64,000 bases of DNA from JAYUDN01 sp043739785 (GCA_043739785.1 JAYUDN010000001.1:124001-188000), one strand, 5' to 3'; counted from the stretch's first letter, positions 40,005 through 50,949 are shown. Notes: generated by a model not told the origin, from the letters alone. Translations and numbers: made by a program.

Positions 40005-40664
40005 TCAAGTATTGAGAATATATCCATATCCCTTGCGAGTTTCGATACAGTTCGGTATTTTTTTCCTGAGGTATCCGATGTAGACTTCTACGATTTTCTG
40101 ATCCTCGAAGGCGTCATAATGTCCCCAGATTTTTTCTGCGAGTTCCTGTTTCGGGATGATTTTTTCATTGTTTTCTACAAAGTAGAGAAAGAGTTCATAT
40201 TCCCGTTTCGAGAGGTCGATAGGCTTGTCTCGAAGGTGTACTGTATGGTGTTTTTTGTTGACTTTGAGCGATCCTACCTCGATAATCTCGGTTCCTTTAT
40301 GCGTATTGTCTCTTCTTGAGAGGGCTCGTATCCGAGCGACGAGTTCTCGATAGTCACAGGGTTTCGAGAGGTAGTCATCAGCACCATAATCGAGTCCCGC
40401 GACTACATCATCACGAGTTCCTCTGGAGGTGAGCATGATAATCGGAGTCGTTTTTCCTTCGCTTCGAAGACGCCGACATATTTCGATACCATCGTATCCC
40501 GGGAGCTCGATATCAAGTATTATCACATCATAATTATTATTGACCGCCTCCATATACCCCTCAGTTCCATGGGTCCTGAGGGTACATTGTATATCCTCAT
40601 TGGCGAGGTAACGAGTGACGGTCTGTGCGAGTGCGATGTTGTCTTCTATAAGGAGTGTATGCAT
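40005..40664 (-). CDS. OmpR-family response regulator
   Basis: 219 residues from MHTLLIEDN, which I prefer to an ATG 13 codons upstream because the receiver fold starts there. The phosphoacceptor is Asp51 (ILDIELPGYDG); Thr/Ser and Lys follow in MLTSRGT and YLSKPCD. The C-terminal winged helix ends EVYIGYLRKKI...RKGYGYIL. It is transcribed with the histidine kinase (196-base gap). No UGA codon. An ACTAGG...CCTAGT inverted repeat upstream (about 40753-40783) may be an autoregulatory site. Confidence 0.94.
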   Translation of the reverse strand: MHTLLIEDNIALAQTVTRYLANEDIQCTLRTHGTEGYMEAVNNNYDVIILDIELPGYDGIEICRRLRSEGKTTPIIMLTSRGTRDDVVAGLDYGADDYLSKPCDYRELVARIRALSRRDNTHKGTEIIEVGSLKVNKKHHTVHLRDKPIDLSKREYELFLYFVENNEKIIPKQELAEKIWGHYDAFEDQKIVEVYIGYLRKKIPNCIETRKGYGYILNT

Positions 40665-40822
40665 AGGAGGAAGTGTAGGTAGTAAAGAAATTTTTGAAAT
40701 CATATATCTGAATAGATAATGATTCCTGACTTGATTATTTTAGATTGAGTATACTAGGGTTTTGATAGAATCCTAATCCTAGTTATTATAGTACATACAA
40801 GTAAGAGTTTAGTAAGAAAATA

Positions 40823-40856
40823 AAAATACCCGCCTTCCCGGACGGATATTTTTACT
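40823..40856. terminator. Hairpin between the secreted-protein gene and the response-regulator gene
   Basis: AAAATACCCGCC pairs with GGACGGATATTTT including G:U pairs, about a 4-base loop, flanked by A- and T-rich runs. It lies past the stop (40888) of the leftward secreted-protein gene. Confidence 0.6.
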
Positions 40857-40887
40857 CTTTTTTCTCTTCACTCTTGGTTATAAAATA

Positions 40888-41469
40888 TTATGGAGTAGGT
40901 GGGCTTTGAGAATTCATCATATTCATATGATTACCTCTCATGCCTCATTTGCCACCCATTTTTGGCATACTATCGAGAAGCGCTTGTTCATCAGCCGTGA
41001 GTGCGGTGCCAGCTTGTTTCTTCTCGAAGATAAGTTTCATCTGGTCCATCTTGGCTTTCATAGCTACTTCCTGAACTTTACGATCAGCGCGTTCCTTGAT
41101 AATCGTCTGTCTGAGGGTTTCCTCATCAGCCGTGAGAGCAGTTCCGGCGAGGAGCTTATCTATGACAGCCTCATGAGCTGTTCGAGTTGCTTCCATTTCG
41201 GTTCGTTTCTTCTCGAGGAATGCTTTTTTCTCAGTATCGGAGAGTGCATTGAATGCCGTCTTTTCTGCATCGGTCATTGTGGAGAATCCTGGTCCACCGA
41301 GAGGCGAACCTCCTCGATGTCATCGTCACTCCATTATTCCCATTTTGCTCGAGAACATCTTCCCGGCTTTCGTTCCTGGGGATGACGTTCCTGTTGCTGC
41401 GAAGGTCGAAGCAACCAGGACCGTCAGTCCAGTGACAATAGCGGATCAGATAAGAATTGATTTTTTCAT
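40888..41469 (-). CDS. Spy/CpxP-like secreted Met- and Gly-rich protein
   Basis: 193 residues. A signal peptide (MKKSILIGSAIVTGLTVLVA, UGA-Gly at position 8) precedes a helical domain with repeated LTADEETLRQTIIKERA and ALTADEQALLD units, which resemble the LTxxQ repeats of Spy/CpxP periplasmic chaperones and metal-resistance proteins. The C-terminus is Met-, His- and Gly-rich (GMRGNHMNMMNS). It may bind metal or unfolded protein outside the membrane. It lies in the block with the two-component genes. Confidence 0.7.
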
Positions 41470-41751
41470 AGGTATAAGGGGTTAAAAACTAAAGTCAGCT
41501 TCTATAGATGATGAATAATGAGATATTGGTTTGCTAGCAAAACCACTCTTTGATTCTATCATCTAGTAACAAGTGTTACGAAGAGAGTATACTTTCGGGA
41601 AGTAAGTGAACCGTAAGAATTTTCTGGGTTTCCTTCCACGAGCAAGTATGTGGTCTTCGTAATGTTACAATAGTTAGTATACCAGGAAAGAGTAAGAATG
41701 AGGTAAGTTAGGAATTTGAGAATCGGTATTCTCGAAACGACATAAATTTCC

Positions 41752-42615
41752 CTACTCAATACCGAGTTTGAGATTGGCCGGAAGCGCTACATCGAGATAT
41801 TTCGGATAGGGGAGATGGAGATTCGCCATCGTTTCCTTGAAGTCTTCAACCGTCGTCTCTCCACGAATACGAGTATTGTAGGCTTTCTCTTCACCGACCG
41901 TACTCATCGTTTGCCCAGTGTAGTCGTGACCAGGGAATATCCGAGTCTCATCCGGGAGGGTATAGATTTTTTCTTTGATGGAGTGATAGAGCTCTACTGC
42001 AGAACCTCACTGGAAGTCAGTGCGACCGGTTTTTCTAATCAGGAGAGCATCTCCCGTAAATATCATAGGAGTTTCTGAAAAACTGCGAATTTCAGCGCAC
42101 CCCAGAGTGGCTTCTCTTTTTTCTTCGAAAAAATTCACCTTCTCAGTTGCAGATTTTTCTTGTTCATTTACATCTCAGTAAACTCACTTCGAAAAACCCT
42201 TACTTCCTTGAACTTCTTGTTTTTGAGAAACTCGAGTTGAATCAATAAAAAATGAGGTGCACCCCTCTGTATGCCCAGGAGTCGCGAGCGCTTTCAGTTC
42301 GATATTTCCGAATTTGAGGATTTCTCAGTCTGCGAGGAGGATATCAGGTTTTGCGATTCTTGCCGCGACTCCCATCGCTATTTTCGCTCCAGTTTTCGCT
42401 CTCAAGACCCCACTTCCCGTAATATGGTCGGCATGGATATGGGTGTCGAGGATGTAGGTGAGATTCAGTCAGAGTTCACTCATGATTCTGAGGTCTCGTT
42501 CGACTTGATCTCGAACCGGATCGATAATACAGACCTTTCACGATTGAGGGTCACCGATAATATACGTATAGGTCCAGGTTTTCTCATCGAAGAGTTGGCG
42601 AAAGAGGGGTTTCAT
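41752..42615 (-). CDS. Persulfide dioxygenase, ETHE1-type metallo-beta-lactamase fold
   Basis: 287 residues. The metal motif THIHADH (about 59-65) is followed by TPGHTEGCTSFFID, IFTGDALLIRKTGRTDFQGG and IFPGHDYTGQTMSTVGEEKAYN. The RTDFQGG and FPGHDYxG elements are diagnostic of ETHE1/persulfide dioxygenases, which oxidise glutathione persulfide with O2 to sulfite. An insertion of about 45 residues (around SKGFSKGVYGDVNEQEKSAT) splits the first and second halves. Several UGA-Gly codons. Its neighbours include rhodanese, glutaredoxin and an ArsR repressor of the persulfide-sensing type. Confidence 0.9.
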
Positions 42616-42667
42616 AAATAGAGAGTGAAGAAAGTAGATGATTTTTCAATTCTTTTTTGTGATCCAC

Positions 42668-43567
42668 TTATCCTCTTTTGAGATAGACTTTCACAAAATT
42701 ACTTTTGAGCTCGGCGGCTTTTGCAGAAATGGTTTCAAGGGTATTCTGTTCCGCGAGAGATCTTACCTCTTCGAGGATTTTACGGATGGCTTGGATTTCT
42801 TCATCATTGGCTTCTCCTTCGACAACACGGAGTTTCTCGTCGGCTATAATATATGCTTTTGCCACTCAGGCAGTATCTTTTTTATCTGCAGCATCGATCA
42901 CATCTTCCATAACATCATGGAAGTCTACGAGTGAGATCGCGAGAAGAGAGAAATTATTTCTCTTGAGGATATCTTGGAAGATCGGACGGATCTTCTCGAA
43001 CTCAAGGTGTGACCCGGTGAGGACACCTGTATATACTGCATTCTTCTCTGATGAAATCATATTCGATATTTTCTCGAGGTCATTATTGAGATTCTTATCC
43101 GAACGGAGAGAGTAGGGATGATACGTGGTATATTTCGCGAGGAAAGTAGCATACTCACTCACAAGTGCATCATAATTCGCGATGGATTCAGCTCGTTTAT
43201 CTTTCCCGGTATTGAAGAGCGTCTGTTTATAGAAGTTATTCATCTGGTTAAAGTCTTCGAGGAAGAATTTTTTCGTGAAAAATATACTCGCAAAACTTCA
43301 TCCCACACTTACCAAGAGAAAGACAATCGTAAAAATAATCCAACAGATTCGAGGGATTTTCGCATCTTTCTTATATCAATTGATATGAAAAAGGCTATAA
43401 AGTGGGCAAAATCCTGATATTCCTGTGATGAGGAGGATTGTACTGAGGATAAAGAGCACTATCTGGACGGTCCCACCGAACCAGAAGAATCAGATGACAA
43501 AGAGAATGACTGACATCATAATCCTTCGAAGACGCTCGACACCACCAGTATTAGTAAGATTTTTCAT
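42668..43567 (-). CDS. Membrane protein, DUF2892 N-terminus with extracellular helical domain
   Basis: 299 residues when the TGA in KKDTAG and others are read as Gly. The N-terminus (ERLRRIMMSVILFVIGFFWF...GISGFCPLYSLFHIN) matches the DUF2892 two-helix unit known from YgaP-type sulfur proteins, in which GxCPLY is conserved. A third membrane segment (CWIIFTIVFLLVSVGGSFAS) leads to a long helical, charged domain (FNQMNNFYKQTLFNTGKDKR...). It is read just before the ETHE1 gene and after the DUF2202 gene. Role unknown, probably in sulfur handling. Confidence 0.75.
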
Positions 43568-43597
43568 AGATAAAAGATTAGGAATAATTAATATTTT

Positions 43598-44401
43598 TTA
43601 TCGGTTCATACCTCTCCCATGACCGTCACCATTTTGCTGCATCATTCCACTACTTTCCTCGGTTCCATTCTCCATAGTACGATTTCCTTGTCCATTTCCC
43701 ATGCCCATATTTTTTCCATACGTTGGAAGATTATTGGCCTTGAGAAGAACTGTCATTTTGAATTTTAGAGGTCCAGTGCTCTTGATTTCATCGGTAGTCA
43801 TATACCGACTATAGTCTGTCGTGACGGAGTATCTATTATCTTGTGCTAGTCGGAGATATGCACGGAGGTGATTGAAACTCCCACCACCGATATTTTCGAA
43901 TACCTGGCGGACATCGGTGTCTTCGATCTTCCGGTATTCTTCGACGAGGTGGTTTATATCGCCAGTTTCGATCATAACTCAGGCTTCGATCGCTCCTGAG
44001 AGACTCGAGTCCACCATCTTCGAAAGGGTATCATAAGTGCCGGAGTAGCTTCCATAGTCAGTGGGACGAGTGATACCACGAGCATCGAGAAGGCGACCGA
44101 CTTGCAAGGAGTGCTTTTCCTCAGAGTTGATAATATTCATAACTTCAGTGAACTGCGGATATCTCGCTACCATCTTTGTATAGATATCTTCAGCAAGTCG
44201 CTCTTCTGAGTAGGCATCTCGGAGGATAGTTGCGACGAGTGTCGGATCAGTCACTCGGGGGGTGTCTTGCAATTCTGCATTTCTTGAAACGGTCATCGAA
44301 TCGGCAGGACGAGTCCCGCCAGATGCTTTACTCTGAACATCAGAAAGGGTACAAGAAGTAAGGACGCAGACAACAATCGGGAGTAGTATGAGAGGGTTCA
44401 T
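43598..44401 (-). CDS. DUF2202 ferritin-like lipoprotein
   Basis: 267 residues, joined across one TGA (EAGVMIETGD). A lipobox is in VVCVLTSC (Cys17). AYSEERLAEDIYTKMVARYP, FTEVMNIINSEEKHSLQVGR and IEDTDVRQVFENIGGGSFNH show the paired Glu/His pattern of DUF2202, a ferritin-like di-metal fold. The tail is Met/Gly-rich (KNMGMGNGQGNRTMENG, SSGMMQQNGDGHGR). A TATATTAC...GTAATATA palindrome lies 18 bases before the start codon (44419-44440), so it is probably controlled by the adjacent ArsR-type repressor. Confidence 0.8.
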
Positions 44402-44418
44402 ATATGGAAAAGTTAGTT

Positions 44419-44440
44419 TATATTACTAAAATGTAATATA
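44419..44440. promoter_or_regulatory. 22-bp palindrome, copy 1 (before the DUF2202 gene)
   Basis: TATATTAC-TAAAAT-GTAATATA, perfect 8-bp arms. The same design occurs at 45714-45735, 50892-50913 and 50919-50940. The common core is TATTAN8TAATA. I infer the operator of the ArsR-type repressor at 45404-45694. Confidence 0.75.
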
Positions 44441-44488
44441 CAAGGTAAGAATATCATATGTCGGTAAGAAAATAGTAAGATTATCTTA

Positions 44489-44740
44489 CTAAGAGAGTCT
44501 GAGTTTTTCGACGAGTTTTCATTCTTTATGCATCGCATTGATCGAGTCGAATCCTCAGAGACACTCATCTCAGAGGAATATCTGTGGGACGGTACGCATT
44601 CCTGATTTCTTTACGAGATCTCCGATGGTTTCCGGAGATGCGGTGATATCGATTTCTTGATACTTGGCACCTATAGAAGTGAGAAGGTTCTTAGCGAGGG
44701 TGCAATACGGACAGTAGTCTTTGGTATAAATGGTGAGCAT
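44489..44740 (-). CDS. Glutaredoxin-like protein
   Basis: 83 residues with three UGA-Gly codons. The active site is YCPYC (Cys10 and Cys13), followed by cis-Pro TVPQIFLG and the glutathione-binding GGFDSINAMH, whose Gly is a TGA. It is a dithiol glutaredoxin of normal length that probably works with glutathione or mycoredoxin-like thiols. It lies between rhodanese and the DUF2202 gene on the same strand. A 7-3-7 palindrome AGTAAGA-TTA-TCTTACT (44474-44490) overlaps its stop. Confidence 0.9.
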
Positions 44741-44825
44741 AGGAAGTAATGAAGAATTAATAATGAATAATGAAGAATGAGGAAATTACGAATTACGAAA
44801 ACCAACTATATTTTTATTGTTTTTT

Positions 44826-44970
44826 TGTCATCCCGAGGCACTCGAGGGATCCCTTTAAGATTTTCGGAAGGTAATTTCGATTCTCGAAAGGGATTCCTCC
44901 ACTTCACTTCCTTCGTTCGTTTTGGTCGGAATGACAGAAGGCATAGATTCCCGTTTTCACGGGAATGACA
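44826..44970. repeat. Dispersed palindromic repeat, families A and B
   Basis: 44826-44936 is a family B copy like 6933-7040: it begins TGTCATCCCGAGGCACTCGA, contains GGGATCCCTTT and AAAGGGATTCCTCC, and ends GGTCGGAATGACA. It is followed at 44946-44970 by a partial family A end (GATTCCCGTTTTCACGGGAA then TGACA). It fills the gap between the rhodanese and glutaredoxin genes, apart from nothing else I can support. Confidence 0.8.
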
Positions 44971-44997
44971 ACGAGAGTGTTTGGGGTGAGGCGGGGA

Positions 44998-45342
44998 CTA
45001 AAATAATCCAAAGAGTTTTTTCTTTTCTCCGTGCACGACGAATTTCGGGAAAGCCGCTTCGAAGGCCATCATTCCTCACGTGAAATTATAGGCTTTGATT
45101 TTTGCATTCTCACCGAGGAGACACGCCTGTCCCGATCGTCCGCCACTTCGACAGATGAAGATGACTTGTTTGTTCGTATCGACTTCATTCATCCTCATCG
45201 GAAGGATGGGAAGCGGGATATTTCGGGCTTCAGGAATATGGACTTCAGCATATTCTCCAGTACCACGCACATCGATGAGATCTATCTTTTCGGGAGAATT
45301 CTTGAGGAGCGAAGCAAGTTCCTGAGGAGTGAGAGTGAGCAT
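44998..45342 (-). CDS. Rhodanese-domain sulfurtransferase
   Basis: 114 residues, reading through one TGA (NFTGGMMAFEAAFP) to TAG. LIDVRGTGEYAEVHIPEARN and the active-site loop CRSGGRS (Cys64) with AYNFTGGMMAF are typical of single-domain rhodaneses, which carry a persulfide on the cysteine. It lies between the BigR-like repressor and the glutaredoxin and ETHE1 genes, fitting a persulfide-handling operon. Confidence 0.9.
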
Positions 45343-45403
45343 TTTGGTAAATTAAAAGATAATAGATAAAAATTGAGAGGAAGATATGACACGGTTTCGA
45401 TGA

Positions 45404-45694
45404 TTATCCAGGACAAAAAATCTTCTGCATCGCATTTACCATTTCGAGAATTCGTGGATCTTTGATTGAGTAGGAAACGAATTGACCACTTTTTTCACTG
45501 TCGAGGATGCCTTCATCTTTCATCTTTCCGAGGAATTGCGAGAGCTGGGACTGTCCGATGGTGCAGTACTTCTCGAGGTCACCGACTGTCTTCGGTCACT
45601 CTCTCAGCTTACAGAGGATGAGGAACCTTTTCGGGTGTGCGAGGAGTTTCAGAATGTGTGCGACCTCAGTCGCTTTTATTTCGAGATCTTTCAT
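45404..45694 (-). CDS. ArsR-family repressor of the BigR/SqrR persulfide-sensing type
   Basis: 96 residues, one UGA-Gly (KLREGPK). The winged helix-turn-helix has HPKRFLILCKL, TVGDLEKYCTIGQSQLSQFL and GQFVSYSIKD. Cys28 and Cys94 are 66 residues apart, exactly as the redox pair Cys42/Cys108 of BigR and Cys41/Cys107 of SqrR, and C94 sits in QKIFCPG as in BigR IFC. A third Cys44 is extra. These proteins release DNA when persulfides form a tetrasulfide bridge. A 22-bp palindrome lies 20 bases upstream of the start. I infer autoregulation plus control of the RND pump and DUF2202 gene. Confidence 0.9.
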
Positions 45695-45713
45695 AGAGTA
45701 GAGAATACTCTTA

Positions 45714-45735
45714 TATATTATGAATTTGTAATATA
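45714..45735. promoter_or_regulatory. 22-bp palindrome, copy 2 (before the ArsR-type repressor gene)
   Basis: TATATTAT-GAATTT-GTAATATA with one mismatch in the arms. It lies directly upstream of the repressor gene, between it and the RND adaptor gene, as expected for autoregulation. Confidence 0.75.
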
Positions 45736-45768
45736 AAGTCAAAAGAATTTATATCTACTCGCGTGCCG

Positions 45769-47484
45769 TTACTCCAATACTTCACCATCGTAGATATTCT
45801 CTTTCCCATCAGTAACTATCTGGGCTCCTTCTTTTATACCCAGGACTTCCGCATAGCTCATATCAGATCCGAGAACTTCAATATTTTGGAATCGAACCTT
45901 TTTGTCCTCAAGTATATACACTCCGGGCGGTCCATAGCGAGAAATGATACTTCAGAGTGGTATAAGTATCCCATTCTGGAAATTGGATTTTTTGCGTTCT
46001 AGGTGAATAGTGATCTTCGTTCCGATGGCAACATCTCATTCGAGTTGTATTTCCGCATAGTTCTTATTGTGTATAGGATCCCTTTGTTCTTGGATAAGAC
46101 TGATAGTTCCCGAGATTGATTGCTCAGTATCCGGTATGACTCCCGAGATGGCTTTTCATTCCTCATACTGATAAAGTGAGTTATCGAGATAGATTTTTGC
46201 GAGCGTGGAGTCAGTACTACTTATTTTTATGAGGGGTATTCACGCTCAGATGACCATACCTTCTTCTCCCAGTTTTTCTAAAATCACCCCATCATAAGGC
46301 GCACGGATGATACTATACTCAGAAGATTCTCGTGCCAGGGAAGCATTCATACGAGTTTCTGCCAGCTGTACGCTCACTTCCCCCTTTTTGGACTTTACAG
46401 AATCTACATTGGTTTTTACTTCATTTACTTTTGCTTCTTTTTCTGCCAATAGAGTGGCACGCGACTGTTTCAAATTTGAGAGTTCGAGCTCGAGTGAAAC
46501 TATACTTTTATCAGCTATACTTCCTGAGCCAATCGAGCTATCTGTAAGATGAAGGTTGTTATTTCTCCAGGTTATAAAATTCGCTTCTGATGTCTGTTCA
46601 TCTGCACTGAGAGAAGACCAGGTTGCGAGCCAAGCATTGAGTGTTTCTTCTACAAGACCTCATCCGAGAACACTATTTTGGAACATATACGTCATAGATT
46701 TTGCATAGGAACGAGCTCACACCAATGCCGTTCTGAGATCCTGAGTCGCTATGCGGATATCGGGTATAGTTGCTCATATTTCTATATAGGATCGAATCTT
46801 TCCTCGCAGAACATAGAGATTATTCCATTCATTTTCAGCTTCTCCCTTTGCATTTCCGACCCTAGTGCCCAAGTAGGCTTCCCACCCATCATTCGAATGC
46901 TCAAAATTTGTAGTAATACCGAGGATCTTATCTCACTCATACAACATAGAAGTACTGATTCTATCAAAGTTTTGAGCAAATGACTCAAACGAGTTTCATA
47001 GTGAGTTCGTTTGGTTATTGAAGTCTTGTTTCGTTTTTTGGAGAGTGTTTTCAAGTGAAAGGATATCTATATCTATGCTTTTCACTCTTTCATCATAGAG
47101 TTTTTCAGTTGATTTTTTTACATTTTCTGTTCCTATACGCACTATAGTGGTACTTCGACTCAGGTCTTGGAGTTCATTTTCTATACTTCAGAATGCATTA
47201 CTTTGAATCGATGATTCTCGATTCCCGAGCCTTGCTAGGATTTGTCACTTTTTGACGTATTCACCTGGTAAAACAGAGAGAGAAGAGACAATGCCAGCTG
47301 ATCGAAAAGCAAGATTACTCGTCTGTTTTCATTCGACCATGGCAACAATATCATCTTTTACGGTGATACTTCCCGTAAGAGTAGAGTAGGTTTTATAACT
47401 TTTAGCAATATGCACTTCTTCCTGACTGCAACTTGAAATGAGGAGTACAAGAGTAATAGTAAATGTGGGAAGAATAAGTCTCAT
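45769..47484 (-). CDS. RND efflux adaptor (membrane-fusion) lipoprotein
   Basis: 571 residues, with about a dozen UGA-Gly codons. Lipobox LISSC (Cys19). An N-terminal barrel-sandwich half has AFRSAGIVSSLSVLPGEYVK; a very long helical hairpin follows (about 100-370), and the second half is YSIIRAPYDGVILEKLGEEG (Gly = TGA after it) and DGKENIYDGEVLE. The hairpin is longer than in AcrA, and the C-terminal domain includes LKRGIL-like ENYGAEIQLEGDVAIGTK. It couples the RND pump, whose gene is next upstream (31 bases apart), to the cell surface. Confidence 0.88.
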
Positions 47485-47514
47485 AAATGGAAGTGAGGGG
47501 ATAATATAAAAGTA

Positions 47515-50500
47515 CTAATTGTGAGAGGTAAGCTCTCGCTCATGTTCGATAATTCTTTCTGATTGGATTGATTCTACATCGTGAGAATGATATGTCCTCA
47601 GAAAAGTATAATAAAAAATAGGTATAAAGTAGAGGGTAAGAACCGCAGAAGCCGAGAGTCACCAGATAATCGACCAAGCAAGACCACTCCAGACTGGGTC
47701 ACTCGTGATGATAAAAGACCCAGCGACGGCAGCGACCGAGGTAAGCATGACAGGAACGAATCGTTTTTTCGATCATTCGATAACGCTGTATTCTAGGCTT
47801 TTTCCTTCCTTGATGAGTTGATTGATATAGTCTATGAGGATGAGAGCATTTCCGACGACGATCCCACCAAGGGCGATAGCTCCGATCATAGCAGTAGCCG
47901 TAAAGTATACACCAGAAGTCAGAAATAAAACCGAGAATCCTGGAAAAATACCGAAAAATGAAAGGAGAAACGTCGTCATAACGATTCCTCAGACGATGAA
48001 ACTCCCAAACTGGGTCACGATGATAAAGTATATGATAAAGAGTGAAAATATCATCGCAAGCCCCAAATCTCGAAAGGTATCCATAGTAAGCTTCCACTCA
48101 CCACCCCAGATAAGCTCATATTTTTTCCCAGTCGTGAGACTTTCGAAGACTATCTTATATGGGGAGGCTGAAATCTTTCGATATCCAGTGCTTTCGAACT
48201 TTTTATCTCAAAATATCTGGTACAGGTGGATGATAGGGTACACCACTGAGTTACTCCCCATTTCTCCATAGAGATGTATGGTTTGTTCACGTTCATCGGT
48301 ATAGATATCATAACTTTTGAATCCTGTTTTTATTTTGGCTATATCGTCAATATAAATTCGTGTTCATTCGGTATTGATAAATGATAGAGCATGGAGATTG
48401 CCTATGCTCGTTTTATTTTTTCTACTGATACTTGCGGAGATTTGAGAGGCCCCATACTTTTCTTCCTCATACCTCATGATAGAGAGTGGGATCTCAGAAA
48501 AATACGCTTCCAGGGTGGATGATACCTGAGACTCAGAAAGTCCAGATTCTATAATCCGATCATGATCGAGCACCATCTCAAATCAAGGAGCACTCGAACT
48601 ATGAGAAGACACAAAATCGACGATCGATTCTTTATCCTTGATAGATTCCACGGTTCTTTGTATGACATCGGAAAATTGTATAAGACTCTCTTGCGTGGTT
48701 CCCAGTTCTCACTGAATCTTGATATGAAATGTAGCTTGCGTCGGAGGCCCAGGAGGATCTTCGAGAATTCTCAGGGTGATATCGCTATATTTTTTCTTTA
48801 TATATGCAGACAGGATAGGCCTCAGTTTTATGACAAAAGATTCAGAAGTAATATCTCTATCACCAGATGGCATAAGGTTAACCCTCATACTTATCTGATG
48901 CTCTCCGGTTCGATTATTCCCTCATCGAAAGAGATTGGCAAAGTCTGGAAGAAACCGATCACCTACCGAACTATCTATATTTTCTATGATTCTGAGCTCT
49001 TTCGGAAGAATCCGTGAGTACGATACCTTTTCTCCAGTGCCACTAACTGATCCCTTCTTATACCCGATAAGAAATGTTTGCACATCATAGGCGATGGACT
49101 GAGTGGTTTCTATGCTAGCGTTTCTGGGCGCGTCGATCCAGAGGTACACTTGATTTTTATCAGCCTTTGGAAGCATACGAGCCTTGAAAACACCCAGCAT
49201 AATCGGGGACAGTATGACAATAAAAAGAGATATCCAGAACCCGATTTTTAACCACTTTCTTTTGCGAATTGTCGAAGACTCTCGATTGATAAATATCTGG
49301 AGTTTTTGTCTGTACCATCGTAAGAATCCTCACTCTTTTTTTTCATGATGACCTCATTTTCCTGGCTTGTAGAGGAGACTTGCAAGAAATGGATTGATAC
49401 TGAATGCGACTACAAGTGACGCTGTCAGTGCTATCGATGCAAAAATCGGTATCGGCTTCATATAGTCACCCATCATCCCGCTTACCGCAAGCATAGCAAC
49501 AAATGATATCACTCGAGTGATAGTAGAGAGTACAATACTGACTCCTACTTCTCTTACTGAGTCGAGGATAGCTTCGTGTTTTGACTTACCGGTTCTCGGT
49601 ATCATAGCGAGGTGACGGGCATTATTCTCGACCATGACGATCGAGTCATCTACGAGGATTCCGAGGGAAAGGATGAGGGCAAAAAGAGTGATACGGTTGA
49701 TATCAAGACCGAGTATAAGTGCGACGATAAAAACAATACCAAGAACCATCGGGATACAAAATGCGGCATTGATCGCATCTCGAACCCCGAGAAATATAAT
49801 CAGAATAACAAGCACGATAGCGATCGAGACAAAGAGATGAAGCATTAGTTCATTGGTAGCTTCTCGGGCAGTTTCTCACTCATCTTGTATGTTGATGATT
49901 TCTATGTTTTTCGGTAGTATCTTTTTCGTCTCTTCTACTACCTGGTGCACGGCCTCTACGATATGTACGGAGTTGGTTCATTTGAGTTTTGCGACACCTA
50001 TAAATACCGCATCATGAGCCCCATACCGATCACTGAGTGTATACCTGCTTTTGATATCTATAGGTCATACACTGACATTTGCGATATCTTGGAGTTGTAT
50101 TTTTTTGTTCCTATCAAAAGATACTACGAGGTTCTTGATAGATTTCAGTGTATCAGTATTTTGGTTGAGTACTATGCTGTAGTTTTTTCCGTTTTGATTG
50201 AGATTCCCGATGATCCACTTTCAGAAGCTTTGCTTCAATTTACCTACAACAGAAAGAATATCCAACCCAAAAGTCTCTATTCTCTCGGGAATAAGCTCTA
50301 TGGAAATATCATTTGAGTATCATCAGATAATTTCTATGGTCGTCGTACCCTCCACTTTTTTTATATTTTCTCTCAGCGTTTTTGCGATATTTTGCAGATA
50401 CTGACCGCGTCTTTTCGTCTTGAGTTCACTTCCAGTATATACGATAGCATAGGAGACTTGAGGAAGGTCCTCTGGATCTATCGAACGTATCCGTACGTCG

Positions 50501-50877
50501 TTGATGCCGTATGGTTTGAGGTCGTAGTTCGCATACATCTTATCATAGAGACGCGTCTTTGCTACTTCTTGATCTACTCCGACCTTAAATGCTACCATAA
50601 GACTCGTATAGCCATCCGTCGCAAATCCATACACCGTGTCCACACCGACAAGTTCACGTACCTTATTTTCTAGTGACTTGATGACATACTCGTGTCACTC
50701 TTTTGCGGTATATCCGTACGTCGGGATTTCGATCAGAAAAGCTGGTGCGACAATCGAAGGATTATATTGCTTCGGGAGCAGGATATAAGAAAGAAGTCAA
50801 AATACTGAGATGATCAATATAAGTATCAGGGTAATCTTCTCATTTTTGAGGAAAAACTCAGCAAATCGAGCAATCAT
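47515..50877 (-). CDS. RND-family efflux transporter
   Basis: 1120 residues with about 17 UGA-Gly codons. Full RND architecture: N-terminal membrane segment, a long extracellular domain, a membrane bundle with GILVDDSIVMVENNARHLAM (the proton-relay Asp pair at about 407-408, as in AcrB), a second large extracellular domain and a second bundle with GGIVVGNALILIDYIN. I cannot tell the HAE (drug) from HME (metal) type. Two palindromes of the 22-bp type lie just upstream (50892-50940), so the adjacent persulfide-sensing-type repressor probably controls it. Confidence 0.92.
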
Positions 50878-50891
50878 ACTTGTCTATAGAT

Positions 50892-50940
50892 TATATTATA
50901 AAAATGTAATATTTTAGAGATATTATAAAAATGTAATATA
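50892..50940. promoter_or_regulatory. 22-bp palindromes, copies 3 and 4 (before the RND pump gene)
   Basis: Copy 3 at 50892-50913 is TATATTAT-AAAAAT-GTAATATT; copy 4 at 50919-50940 is GATATTAT-AAAAAT-GTAATATA. Their starts are 27 bases apart, so they lie on nearly the same face of the helix. They end 15-63 bases before the pump ATG at 50877 (minus strand). Confidence 0.8.
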
Positions 50941-50949
50941 AAGTCAAAC

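Noticed and set aside
41559..41759. Minus-strand frame of 66 codons after the ETHE1 gene
   Set aside because: It overlaps the ETHE1 stop region in another frame, is rich in Thr/Tyr/Leu without a pattern and has no start context.
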